A stretch of 64,000 nucleotides of DNA from Casuarius casuarius. Its lineage: Eukaryota; Chordata; Aves; Casuariiformes; Casuariidae. The notes beneath the pieces are model-generated. The model was not told where the DNA came from and ran no database searches. It saw only the letters and a program-made list of their open reading frames with translations. Position 1 is the stretch's first letter; the number at the start of each line of letters is the position of its first letter. Location of the stretch: positions 3,193,629-3,257,628 of the forward strand of contig PTFA01000055.1 in assembly GCA_003342895.1 (NCBI GenBank), given 5' to 3'. A program made the position numbers and the translations under genes. This document shows, in pieces, positions 37,181-49,402 of the stretch.

Positions 37181-37610
37181 TTAATTTTAATATGCTTTCA
37201 GGGATTAACAGCTCAGCAATTGCTGACAATGGAGTGCTGTAACAGCCTTGGTTAAATCATGCACAAAAATACTAATCAAACACTTTGATGCATAGAGCCA
37301 TATCAATACAACAATATATCCTTTATCCCACAATATTTGACCAGTTCACAGACATTATCGGTCCTGGAAGTGATCCCTATGATTTTCCAGGGCTTCTACT
37401 TATGAAATCACATCTAATGGTATAATACCATAAAGCACACGAACAATTGCCGAGGTCACTTCAGATAGCCTTATTGCTTTTTTTATTCAAGGAGATAGCC
37501 CTTCAATACTGAGAAATATAATATCCAGGAATTCCAGCTTGCCCTCATGTAATCTCCTTCACAGAGCACAACAAAGAACAATTGTGTGAAGCACAATGAC
37601 CTCAGATGCT
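37181..37610. promoter_or_regulatory. Candidate conserved non-coding stretch with SOX-like cluster
   Basis: An AT-rich, CpG-poor stretch with many intact factor-type words and no simple repeat. At its end, three HMG-box type sites are packed in 28 bases: aacaaag (37570-37576), the palindromic acaattgt (37578-37585) and cacaat (37592-37597). ACAAAG/ACAATG-type words are the established SOX/TCF core. That the stretch is conserved or active is inference from its appearance; alignment is required. Confidence 0.25.
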
Positions 37611-40394
37611 TGAAAGCTCTTGAGCTATTTATGAATGTGGAGTGGAGAGGCTAAGCATGCATTCAGGATGAGGAAACCTTGGCCAGAGAGAGCCTGTTTT
37701 AGTTGTGAATTATTTTTGTATGAGGAAGCTTTAGAAGAAAACAAAGTGCAAGTGCTGTAATATTCAAGTCAAAGACAGGTGGGCAAACTCATTTTTGCAT
37801 TGGTTCTGAGAGAGGATCATGCCTCGTCAGAGATTAGCAAGAACAGACATGACATTTAGTATATCTGTGCTTGAGAATATTCACGGATGTTACTGTGAGG
37901 GGTCCATATACGCCTATTTCAGTGGAGATATAAACTAATAAAGATATTTCTCCTAACATTTACAGTAATAAAAACAGATTACCTTGACTTTATGAATTGG
38001 TAGGTCTGTTTATCCAAGGAAAAACAAAAACATATTATTTCTTGTTTGTAAGTAACCTGCCTGCATATGTCGTTTACTGTCAAGCAACGGATTGCACACC
38101 AGCTTCTCCATGGCAAAAGAGCAGTGATGTGTCTGTCTCATTCCACAGGCAGTAGGTGCTAATATGTCCATGGCTGTGTGTATGCATGCATGTGTGGATA
38201 GCAATCTTTTCCACAGACTGACAATATTTAAAGAAGAATTTGGGTTCTGGACCAGAAAAACTGTCTGTGCTATACACATTTGCCACACAACTGTTGTCAG
38301 CTCAAAAAATAAGCAAATAAAAAGCAAAATTTGCAGTTGTTTGTGTTTCATGGCATCTACAGTCAAGTATATATCATCACTGTATGCTACAAAAAGCAAA
38401 ATCTCACACCACCTTTGCTGCTCCCCCCAAAAAAATGCCTTCACCTCTAGGAGTTTTTTATCACAAAAAGGATTATTTTATTCAGACTACCAGGAAACAG
38501 GGATCACTGGGAAATTTTGGACTGGAAAGAGTGAAATGGACCCAATCAAGGCCAGAAAATATTATGGGAGTCTTATACCCAGGAGGAAATGTCAGAGAGG
38601 CTAGGAAGAGAAATAGAAGATGCTTGGAATGTCAGGCTAGAGAGGAATAATATTGGAGGAGTCCCTGCTTTTTGTGTTAACAAGGAGTTGTCAAGGAGAG
38701 GGTACTGAGAAAGTAAGGCAGATCTTGCATAGTGTATAGTTAAAAGCAGGCAAATACTAAATTACAAAGCTATATATCCATGCCAGGATTTTGTTGATTA
38801 TATAAATCAGCGCTATTGTGATTTATGATGTCACAGGGACCTAAGAGATTGTAAAAGTCCTTGAAACTATACTTGCTAATAATACACAATACTTTTTAAA
38901 TTGTCTTAAAAGTACTTTTGAATACATTTCAATCTTTTGTATGGGCTTTCATTGATTTTTTACTTCAGATAATACTAAATGAACTTCCCTGATATTTCCC
39001 TTACTTTTTTGAATAAAAGTCATTTTATGTCTAAAGTTAAGAACTCTGGTTTTGTATGTCCAGAAAGTCACTGACAGACTTCTTAAGTTGTTTACCTGGT
39101 ACCTTATAACATCACTCCAAGCATGCAGTAATTATCCTTTATTATTAATGCCACTGTACATGGAGCCCCTCTCCTTGAAACATCATAGCTAAGAGAAGGA
39201 AGGGATATTTCAGGACCTGGAAATTGAAATAACTGGTACAGAATGACTGTGAACCCCACTAGAGGTCCTGGAATAGCACCCAGTGATCACAATCCGTAGT
39301 TGTCCAGTAGTGCTTAGTTAGGGTGAGTCTTAATTTTATTTAGGAGCTATGGCCATGGAGTCTAACAGTTCCATTGTGTACATCTTCATTAGGACTCTAC
39401 AGTGATTTGCTAATTAGATACTCTACTAGATAATAGCTTTCAAATACAACTTCAGTTCTCAACAGTTAACTGTTGTTTTAAAGCTGTATCTCATTTTCAG
39501 TCTATTTGTGGATTCTCTATTTTTTCTCATACACCATCCCAAAGTAAGGACTGTGTGTTTGTATATGCTGACTGCATAAAAGCCTCACAAGACAGATGTG
39601 TTTTAACTTTAAATTTTGACTTTTCTGAGTTATCAAGGACATCATACACTATGTAAAAACTTAAAAATTGAGAACATGAAGTTATATCCTTTATATTAGG
39701 GCTTAGTATCATAGATACAAAATGAATAAGTAAAATAAATGCTATTGGCACCTTTATCCTTTACACCACCTCTGTCAGCTGCTGAAACGACAAAATCACC
39801 ACTATGTGAAATAGTCATGTACTGCTTCTAGGCCTTTACTAGTTCAATGTTTGTCTAAGCTGAACTGCCAAAGAAAGACATGCTGGAGTAACTTGTGCTG
39901 CAGATGACCTTATTTTAAGCTGTTTACTTTCCAGAGTTCAACAGACAAGTTAGGCAGTAAGTCCTTCCCTCCTCACTTGGAAATAAGACATAAAACCATT
40001 CCCATTAAACTATAAAAAAATATAAACCACTATTTTCTTCATTTCTCCTTTAAAATTGATATTTTTCAGGTAGCTCTTCATAATATTTTAGTCGATATGA
40101 TTGATAAAACTTTTAAATACTTGACAAGTTGATTTTTTAAATAGAATATTAGTGATCCATGCATTTTCACGCTGCATTGCACAACTGACTCCTTATTTTG
40201 CATCTTTAGAAGTCTGTTATAAATTCACTCAAAAAGTATAGAATCAGAATGAGGATAATCAGCTTAGGGTATGAGGAGAAGGGCAAATAAACTTCTTGTA
40301 TGTCACTGGGTTTTGCCTTTTGAGGTAGTAATACAGTCCCCATGGCCACAGAACACAAGTACATTGCGCTTTCTAATGTGTCTACTCCTTGGCA
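37611..40394. other. Unique non-coding DNA, nothing recognised
   Basis: No recognised exon or repeat. The frames at 38010-38444 (minus, 144 codons) and 38164-38604 (plus, 146 codons) oppose each other and match no known family. Confidence 0.5.
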
Positions 40395-40565
40395 TGGGAA
40401 ATTGCTATTATTCCCACTTTGCTTTCCAGAATGAGCACCTAAGTGGCTAAGTAGAGCTCTGCAAATGTAACTAAGTACCTTGATTTTATTGGAAGTTAGG
40501 AATCTAAAATACCGTTGAGAACTTAGCGGTTCACGTACAGCACAGATGTGAACCCAACTCCCTTA
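40395..40565 (-). repeat. Possible MIR-like SINE relic
   Basis: A weak resemblance to MIR in the order ctattattcccactttg ... aagtggctaagtag ... gtgaacccaactccc, corresponding to MIR's 'attattcccattttacag', 'gagactaagtgac' and 'gaacccaggtctcc' segments. Substitutions and gaps are many and no long exact word is shared. It may be chance. Confidence 0.3.
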
Positions 40566-43081
40566 AGTGGCGAGCTGGTACTGTAACTAGGGGCTTTGCT
40601 GCTTTATTCCATGAAATGGCAACAGGTAAGTAAAACAGCTCCGAAGTCTTTCTCCAGCCTGAGAGCAGGAGATACAGCACAGCTCATGACCATACAGCTA
40701 AACTCTTTCCTTAAAACAGTAGCTGTGTCCACACTGCTTAGTAGGAACAGTCTTTGGTCCTTGCCAACCCTTGATCTGTGCCTGGGCTTTGTTTGTGAGG
40801 ATGCTAGCTGGCATGAGCAAAAATTGTGCTAAGGTGCATGCTAACAACTAAATGATGATTACAGGACACCACTTGGGCCCATGCCCTGGTTGTATTAAAT
40901 ATACTGGTGTAGACACAGCCAATTATGCCAGTTATAAACCTTGTAAGAAATCAGTATTTGAGAAAAGACATAAGAGTGGGAACTTCCCCATGTGGGGGCA
41001 GTTATTTCCGCTTTGGTCTTTGTGTGCAGCACCGCGCCCTGGCTATTTTCTGCTATACCATGTACAATGGCTATCATGTCTCTGTGTGTACTGAATGTGA
41101 ATAGCAAAGTACCTTTTCTCTCCTCCCTCCTGCCCCTCAACACACGTACACACACACTAACTCAGTCCTCAGGAAAAACAAAACAATTCTGTGAAACAAG
41201 CCAATTCAAAATAATACAATGAACCTGCCAAAATAGCCTGTAAGAATGACGAGGAGGAAATGATTTCACTTTTTGCTTTATCCAGGGGGTGCTCTTGCAT
41301 AACCTGCTCACCATGCACAACAGCTCAGTTCCAGTCCCATGCAAGGCACATTTGAAAGCAATGCTGCGAACACAAATTACGATAGAGGGTATACAAAAAG
41401 CCCCCATGTTTTCCAGGATTCAAAAAGCACTTTTCTCTCTCTGTACTGAAGTGTTCTAAAGTGCTTAAGAAAGGCAACGTAGGATGGTAGTCTATGGAAG
41501 ACTGTTAGCCTGAAACTAATTACCATATATTCAAAACTAAGAGCTCACAAAGAACTAAGATGCATCCTTGAACACAAATTAGGGCTCAGTGACTTAGATC
41601 CTATAAACCTTTGTGTAAGTTTTCGAAATATTGCCTGTTTTTCTGATTGCATTTGATTCAAATGTTGTTAACATGAATTGATCAGGCTGGCCAGCTGGAT
41701 CCAGTACTTCAATTATACAGTGAATGTATTAGGTGAGCCCAATCATAGGGCTGGCATTCTCTCCAAATGTCTGAGCTGCGCTGCAGGAAATGCAGTACGC
41801 GTTCTGCATCCTCAATGTGAAATGAGGATTATCAGCCTTACTGAGAATATGATTTTAAGGATTTTGAATTAAGCCACAAAAATCACATATGCAAAGATGC
41901 ATGCATGTGGGAATTTATGAAAATGCATATCTTAAGCAAGCCAACTCAGGTCCCAGAGGCATATCTGAACACCATGATTTCCCCAGTGCTTTGAGCCCCA
42001 GCTGGCAGACAGCAGCCCGCTGGCCCGGCTGGCTTGCCAGGAGGTACGGTGCAGCACGCTGACACAGAGCTCCCAGTGTTGCTATGCTGAAGCGGTCTCT
42101 GCCACCCTCATGTCCAGGGATGGAGCCATAATCCCAGCCCCCTTCCCAGCCTCCCTAATCCTTCCAGTCTCCTTCAGGAAACTCCGTTCTGTAGTCCCTG
42201 AAGGGCATAAGTGTTTCCACGGAGAGCTTGTGAATGAAGTGTGAATGCTACAGCTGCCCACCTCGTATACCTGCAGAGAGATGAGCCTTCGCCTTACATG
42301 ACTTCTTGTCAGTCCAGGCGGAGATGTAGGAAAGCAGCTGGCCTTTACTCATTTTCAAACCTACACCTTTTTCTAAACCTGGATGGTCTGTCATTTGCTA
42401 ACCTCTTCATTCAGCCACATAAAATGAAGTTTTTTTTCCCCTTACACGCTGCAAGGTGCTGTTGTTCTTAATGGAAAAATGATCTTTCTTTTATTTGCTT
42501 AAAAATGTAATAGGGCAATGGGCACCACCAAATTACTTCAGCTTCTTTTGGAAGTTGCTTCACTGATTTCTGAGATGATAAACTACTTGTAAGATATCTA
42601 TAAATACACTCATTAAAGCAAAGATTACTCATGACAGGATCCAACTCTGAGCTCAGTATCCAGATATCTCTCAGAATATCATAATGATTCTCCTTTGGGG
42701 GCAATACCCTACCACAAATTCAGAGGAATACATAAAAAGCGTAAATCAAATCTTATCTTTTCTGCTTCCATTGCTTGTCTGTATCCACTGCAACTCAGCA
42801 GGTGAATTACATGTCTTAGAGATGAGACTCCTGCATTTGGAAACTAAGTCCACATGTTTAGCCTTCACAGAAATCAAAGAACGGGTTTTGAACAATGGGC
42901 TTTCAAAGCATTAGCTCCTCTTGAGCTAGATCCTAAAAAAAAAAAAAAAAGTGAATCTTTGTCCTGTATGAAATAGAAAGATACCTTTTAGGGGTTCTGA
43001 AAAAGTTCAGTGTGGAATGATTAATTTCCATTTACATGAACCCTAATTTTCCTTGTCAGGAACAGAAGATTAACTTATAAA
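40566..43081. other. Unique non-coding DNA, nothing recognised
   Basis: No recognised gene or repeat. The 42000-42200 segment is richer in G and C than its neighbours and has several CpGs, but no exon signal could be found. An A16 run lies at 42935-42950. Confidence 0.5.
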
Positions 43082-43383
43082 GTGTAGCAGGATAGCCTAC
43101 TTTCTGTATTTCCAGCAGAAATGAAAGGAGAAAATAACAGGGAAAATCTCCTGAAACATAACATTCCTGTGTGATCTCCAGGTTCGTGTTTCTGGCCCAG
43201 ATTGGCCATCAGTCTAATATATTCCGTTAATGTAATAGCTGGGCGAAAGCCAAAACAGGCTAGATGGCTTTAGATAGGCACTGATCCAAAACGACCTTTC
43301 GAGAGACTCTCGAAATCCGCCTTTCGGGTTCTGGAATAAAGATTCAATTTGATGTCAGGTTCTCTAACTTTTATTAATTGGCA
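43082..43383 (+). repeat. Candidate solo LTR (ERV-type), low certainty
   Basis: A ~300 bp stretch that begins tgtagcagg and ends near ttggca, giving the TG...CA form of an LTR. It has a polyadenylation signal AATAAA at about 43335, placed as expected for the R/U5 boundary. It also holds a local cluster of CpGs (43190-43330) that is unlike the CpG-poor flanks. Just before the AATAAA is a perfect inverted repeat at 43297-43315 and a second overlapping one (43311-43326). No target-site duplication was found, no internal viral sequence is present, and no named family is recalled, so this could also be a degraded DNA transposon or unrelated sequence. Confidence 0.35.
43297..43315. repeat. Perfect 9-bp inverted repeat around one base
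   Basis: The arm tttcgagag, one A, then its exact reverse complement ctctcgaaa. The 3' arm's cgaaa (43311-43315) can alternatively pair with tttcg at 43322-43326, giving two mutually exclusive hairpins directly upstream of an AATAAA. Confidence 0.92.
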
Positions 43384-44997
43384 ATGTTTTCAAAGCAAAT
43401 GATATTTTGATTTGGTGCAGAATGATACTGAGACATGATATATGAGAAGCCAAATGTCTTCAGCTGCCGTTATCTTTCAAAGGAACAATGTGATTCTCAG
43501 CTCTGTCTGGAAATACTGAAAGATCTCTATGTGTTTAATGTAGTCAGGATCAAAAGGTTAAAATTACCATGTTCCTGTATTGCTGATTAAAAAAAAATTC
43601 TTTAAACCCTACAGTCCCCACAGAATACTGATGAATGCACACTTCCATGATATGTTTTGTAAATATTACAGCTGGACAGAATATTATTTTGCAGCTATTC
43701 CTTTGAAATTCTGTGTTCAATTCAAAAGAATTGTTACTGCTTTCACTTTTACGAGTGTTTTTACAGCTAGCTCTTTGAATGGTGTTGACTACCCATTCAG
43801 TTGCTGAACGGAAGAAAATGGCAGGTTATTTAAGTGAGAGAGACAATGAAATTTGCATACAATCTGCAGAATAAGAATTGTTCCCTGAAGAAACTTTAGA
43901 ATGATTTCAAACAAGTTTAGTAAAGTTTAAAATATACGATCTAAAAAAAAAAATCAGATTTAAGTAAAAAAGTAATGAAAAAACACAACTGCAGTGCTAT
44001 AAAGTACATCAAGTGGATGACAAAAGGAGGTTTCTAATAATGCCTGTGCTTACCAATTGTATTAATTGCTTTTATATTCATTTTATGAAAAATGCCACAG
44101 TAAACATATGACTAACGGAAAAGCATTTTGCTTTGGTTTTAGGGAGGGATGTGAGGAAGCTGTATTTATTTTGTAGTGCTAGCTACTTAGTAAAAAGAGA
44201 TTTTGTATTAGAAAGCTGACTGTTGGAAAGCCCAGGGAATGTAGTTTGATCTGTACTGAAAGTTTTCCTGCATAACTTATCCTTGTTTTCCATATGTGCA
44301 CAATTTGAACTTTTAACCATTAAACAGCTTAATATATGACTTAAGCCTGTATATGGAATGGCAAATTTACCTAACAGATTAATGCCTTTGTATTAAGTTT
44401 TGCTATCTTAAACAGATTTCATTATCTCCCCATTGCCCATGAGGAATGTTTGTAATGAATGCAAACTGAGATGAATTGTGTCTAAGCAAACAGACTCTCC
44501 TGAAAGAGTACATACGACGTGTGTGGCTTACTTGACTGTAGTTAATTACTGTTCATTACTTTGACAGTGGTTTCTTTATTGCGAGCTTTTGGGGAAGCTT
44601 TTATCAATAATATTTTCTGTATTTCCCTTGGAAGGTCCTCCATGCATCCAGGAATCAGTCCTTCTGTGCTCTTTCTAAGCGAATTTTGATTGACCTAAGA
44701 GTCAAATGATCCAAGGAATTAACTCCACAATCAGGGCTGACTTGGAAAGCTGTGCTAGGCTCCTACCCCTTTCTTTTCTGCACATTTATTTTTCATTTTG
44801 TCTCTTGTTCTAATATCTGTTTGGGCTATAATTAGCTGATGCCAATGCTGTAACCTAACAAGATGTAACTACTGTAACTGTTATGAATGAGTCTTTATTG
44901 ACAGGTTTGGAATTGAGCAAAATGTTTTTGCTATGGGATTTGCTGTTCAAAATTCAAATTCTTGAATCTTAAACTGAGTTGCAGTAGACCTTCCCTT
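43384..44997. other. Unique non-coding DNA, partly conserved-looking
   Basis: No coding or repeat signal. 44400-44920 contains intact homeodomain-type cores (ttaatta, taattag) in low-CpG, non-repetitive sequence and reads like possible conserved non-coding DNA. This is an impression only. Confidence 0.45.
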
Positions 44998-45420
44998 GCT
45001 AGCTGCGCTGGTCTCCACCAGCCTGCGGCCCCTGGTCCCCAGCAGCACTGCGCTGCCGCGGGGCGCCCAGAGGCCCTGTCGGCCCTCCGCCTCCTGGAGC
45101 AGGCTGGCTCCTGCTGCAGCAGCAGCCTCTCGGGCCGGCTGCCTCAGCCAGACAGCGTCTTTCTCTTTTCTCGCAGAAAATTTTAAAAGTCTGCAAAAAA
45201 ATTTCCAGAAATAATTTTAAAACTCTGTTTTCTCTTCAAATCACCAGAATCTCCCCCAGACTGGACCTGCCTGCCCAGCTTTGGGCTGGGGGTGAAGGGA
45301 GCACGCTGCTTCCTCCGACTTTGTCCAGTCGCGGCCCGTTTCACCGGGACGTGTGGTTAGAGGCAGTGCGAGGTACAGGCTCCGCTGGGGCACAGCCCCA
45401 CACCGCGCTCTCACCACTGT
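44998..45420. promoter_or_regulatory. CpG-rich patch, possible promoter or first exon
   Basis: The only segment of the window with dense CpGs: a run of about 12 between 45000 and 45180 (including ctgccgcggggcgccc) and a similar number between 45240 and 45420 (including gtcgcggcccg). An A/T-rich gap of about 60 bp separates the halves. A textbook-like splice acceptor tract (tctttctcttttctcgcag) ends at 45176, and a possible donor (gaggtaca) lies near 45370. Frames on both strands (44962-45186, 44996-45214 plus; 44999-45196 minus) match no known protein. It could be a small CpG island promoter, a GC-rich exon of a non-coding RNA, or a compositional accident. Confidence 0.35.
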
Positions 45421-46929
45421 GTTACAGAGTCACCTGCAGTCAGTCCTGCCTGTGTCTTTGCACGGTGGCTTCTAGCGTTGCAGTTGAGGTACTCCCAGGC
45501 CTGAGGAATGGAGATTTACTTAAATTACAGTAGTATAAACTAGATCTACAACTTCCCAGACAACTTTCTGTGTGAGCCACTGGACTGTTCTAAGAAGGGT
45601 TAGGCGTTTCTTGACTGTCAAAAGCAGTGGAAACTATTTCACTTGGAAAAAGTGTGTGTTGAACATTCTCAAAGCACCTCTGCTGGACTGGGTCACTTAG
45701 AAAATTAGGTGAAGAATGCTTATGGAGATTTTCATACTGTCTAATTTTGGCCTTTGGATTTATGTGTTCTAAACTGACCTTCACAGGCACCGATTTCTCT
45801 CCATTGACTGTAAGAGAAAATTCAGCTTGCAGCTTTGGTCCTCTAAATAATGCCATTATTAGGTATTTAAAATAGACAACATGATTAACCGCTTTGGATT
45901 CTCAGTCCCACTTGAGGTAGCTGGTAGATTTCTGAGATTGAGAATTAAGGAATTAAGAATTTGCACAGAAACAGAACTGCGGGTGCCTGGAAAATGTCTC
46001 AGGCCTGGAAAGATCAGTGCCTTCAGGGTTTCTTCTGAGGGGATCTGAGTGTGGAGCAAACAATCCGGAGTAGATTAGAATGTAAAGTCTGACTATAGCC
46101 AGGAAATGATATAAAGCCTTCCTATTTGATAAAGATATCCCACCATAAACAGAATCGCATTGATTTCATCCACTGTTCTCTCAGTAGTGCCAAAATTTCA
46201 GTGAAAAAGAAACAAACAAATGGGCCAACACTACATAACAGTTCTGCAGCCTGTCTTTATGTTATCTATAAACTGAAATGGGATGACACTAGACACGGAC
46301 TCCAGTTGGGACTTTGCATCTGACAGTGTTTCAGGTAGAAGAAATTCAGACATTACAAAACAGGTAGCTGTGTACAATATCTGAGGCATGCTTATACCGT
46401 TGTATAGCTGCCTGCTTCAAAGTGTCTGAAAATCCCCCGACTAAAAGAGCACCGCTGTCGTCCCACCTGCTCTGAGCCTGTCTTGCTACAGCGGTAGTGC
46501 AGTCTGTGGCAGGCACTAGACATTGTGCTTAGTCAAGGTGACATAAACAAGGAGTTTTAGGATGGATCTGGAAAGCATGTGCATGGCACAGCATGGAAAA
46601 CATATGTTCTTGCAAAATGTCATGATGAAGTAGGATTAACCACTAGTAATTTTGATGTATAAAAATGCATTGGGCCACACAGGGAAGCCCCTTTTCAGTA
46701 TGTGTGGACTTGAAACTGAAATGACTGGGAGGCCTGTCTGAGTAAAGGAAGTGACCCAGATCAAACTATTTGCTAGCTATCAGGCCACCAGTCCCTAAAG
46801 TATTCCAAACATTCATTGAATTCAAGAGGAAGTTCTGGTCCAAGGCAGTAACCCTGGAAACAAAGATGTTTGCAAAATGTAGTTATCATATTGCTAAAAC
46901 ATTACTGCATGCCTCTGGGATTTAACTGC
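45421..46929. other. Unique non-coding DNA, nothing recognised
   Basis: No recognised gene or repeat. The minus-strand frames at 45590-45856 and 45859-46059 are short and unrecognised. Confidence 0.5.
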
Positions 46930-47210
46930 ACAGTTTTAAAGACCTGCTCACCACTCACCACAGAGTAAAATATCTGTATTGATTACAACTTGGCAGTAAG
47001 TGCTGTTGTTACTGTTGCCATGGTTCCCTTCCCGCTATATAGCATAATGCCATTTACGCTCTTAATTAGAAAAATTTCTCCAAGTGAGTTCTGATTACAA
47101 GGATAAGACAAAGGTGGATGCATTAAACTTGTTCAGGGTGATTACTTTTGTGATGATTCTCCATGTCATTAGCATTAGTGCTTTCAGTGTTAGTCCAATA
47201 AAACCTGCAA
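46930..47210. promoter_or_regulatory. Candidate conserved non-coding stretch with X-box half
   Basis: Non-repetitive AT-rich stretch with a near X-box gttgccatggttcc at 47014-47027 (left half GTTGCC perfect, right half with two mismatches) and a homeodomain-type cttaattag at about 47061. Conservation is suspected from appearance only. Confidence 0.2.
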
Positions 47211-49355
47211 AAAGTTAATGAAAGTTTCTCTTAAAAGAAAAGAATAATTTTGATACTTAAGTGTTTTTCATTTGTTTCAGGTCCAGTTGCAGCTTTTATA
47301 GTTCTTTTCCTCCTTCATGATTATTTAAGAGAGGATTTTTTTTCTATTTTCAGTCACCATTATTACTAGATTATCAGAATTACTGTTATCTTTTTATAAA
47401 TGCACAAAGTCCTAAGTAAAAACTAGTGTTTGCTAACTTTCTTAAATTCCTGAGCTTATTCTGAGGACATAAAGAAAATCAGAGAAGGAAACCCTCAAAC
47501 ATACAAGACAACAAGACAGATTTCAGGCTGTATAACTATAAAAAGATCAGTAGATGTAACTATGATTCAAATAGAGGAATTTCAGCAGTATTTACTAGGT
47601 TTGGCACTTCTTGCTCATTCATCTGTCTTAGATCTGGGTGAGATATTTCAAACAGAAAATTTTTGGAAAAATTACAGACTATTGGTGAGATAGATAGGGT
47701 GGAGTTGGGAAAAGGTTGTTATCCAGTTCTTCATTAGCACTAGAGCTGCACTGCCTAGGTCTAGTATAGAGTTTAGGTTTAAAGGTGCCTACTGCTATTA
47801 TCTCATTTAAACATCAGTTCTGAGAACAAAGACAGTTCTCAAGAACCAAAGATAGTGTCATTCTTCCAGTGGAGAAAAAAATCCCTGGTGTTCAGTTACA
47901 GAGAACTAATAACTGGAGCCAGAGTCAGAACATTTTCAGCTGCATGTATCTTCATTTAACATAGTGTTTTACTAGAGTGAAATTTGTTTTGAAGAAGCAT
48001 ACCATGTGGAAGAAAGTTTTTCACAGGAAGGTTTCTGAGGTCAAGGTTCCTGTAGCCACTTCTAACTTAAGCGTGAGACAGAACTGGCCTGAAAACTTGA
48101 CATGTGCTGGGCAAGAACAGGTGTTTTGGCACAATTCTGTTTTTCAAAAAAATATTTGAAGGAGTTCATTTTTGTTTCAGATCTGAAATTTCAAAAATGG
48201 TCATGAAACAGCACTGGGCTGCACCAGCCTGTTCTACTAATAATTATTAGTGTTTAGACTTCATATCACCCAGGGACCCAAACAAGACCAGAGCCTTATA
48301 CTGTATTGCAGTGCTCATAGCTGAAAGATGCAGAGCAGGCAAAGGACAGGAAGGTCAAACAGTAAATCTGTGGCATGACTTATGGTCCTGATTCCCCTCT
48401 TCATTAAACCATACTGACTCTCATAGTCCTGGCAGTGACCTCCGGGAAAGACAAGGTGGAAGAATGAGGTATCTGTGTTTGCCACATGGAAAACACATTA
48501 GCATGGAGATACTATGTTTGAATTTCAATATTGGCCACTATGAACAAAGTCAGTCAAAGCAAAACTTTGACCTACAGATAACTACTGGATACCATCTGGA
48601 AGATAGGGTCTGAGTGCACAGCTTCTTTTCACCTTTGATCTTCCTCAGTAGGCTTCACTATAATTAAAGCATAAGATCCATATCACAATAAAATCCATGA
48701 GCTCACAAATTTGCAAAGCCAATAGGCAGCTGTGATTTTTCTTCTTTCTGTCTTCCAGTGGTTGTAAGAGGCTGACATTGCCCCACACTAGACAGAAGTG
48801 TCTAGAAGAGAGACATGGCCAGGGGGCCAAACCTACATCTCTCTCAGCCTGACTCGAGCTGCAACTGGGCATTCCTAGCAAAGGTTGGCAGAATCACCTT
48901 TATTGGTTCCTCCCTGGAATGGATTGTTTTGGGGATGTGGGTGACCAACAGCATGATATAAATTGCACTTCTCAGCTAAGAGTTCATTGCTTCTAAGCAA
49001 ATAGCTTAACTTTGGGTGAAATGTCCTTCATTGTCATTTCCTGTGACATAATATAAAATAATTTTCTCATAGGCTTTCACAATGATGAGTAAAAGACAAG
49101 AAGAGAACATATTCTGGACCTATGCTTCAATGAGGAGAAAGGATGACAGAAAACGAAGAGGAGAAGTGGATAATAAAATAAATATAGCAGTGAAATTATA
49201 CAGGAAGCTAATATTTTCTACAGGCTATTTGCAGTAATGATAAAATATACTGTAAGAAATAGAAATGTGTCTAGGAGTTAATGAAGACCAAAACCTAAGA
49301 GATCTAACAAGTAGTGTGATATATGAATTCTTTCTATATGTGACATGAGGAAGAA
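47211..49355. other. Unique non-coding DNA
   Basis: No recognised gene or dispersed repeat. A short direct duplication (47813-47849) carries two inverted GAA/TTC motifs. The remaining frames, such as 47977-48159 and 48645-48881, are short and unrecognised. Confidence 0.5.
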
Positions 49356-49402
49356 ATTGCATGACTGGAGTGAGATATTGCATGACTGGAGTGAGATATT
49401 GC
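49356..49402. repeat. 21-bp tandem duplication
   Basis: Two exact copies of a 21-base unit (49356-49376 and 49377-49397), then five bases of a third copy. The identity of the copies indicates a recent duplication. Confidence 0.95.

Noticed and set aside
38010..38604. Opposed frames of 144 and 146 codons
   Set aside because: Overlap on opposite strands, no domain, no repeat match. The gene reading is not supported.
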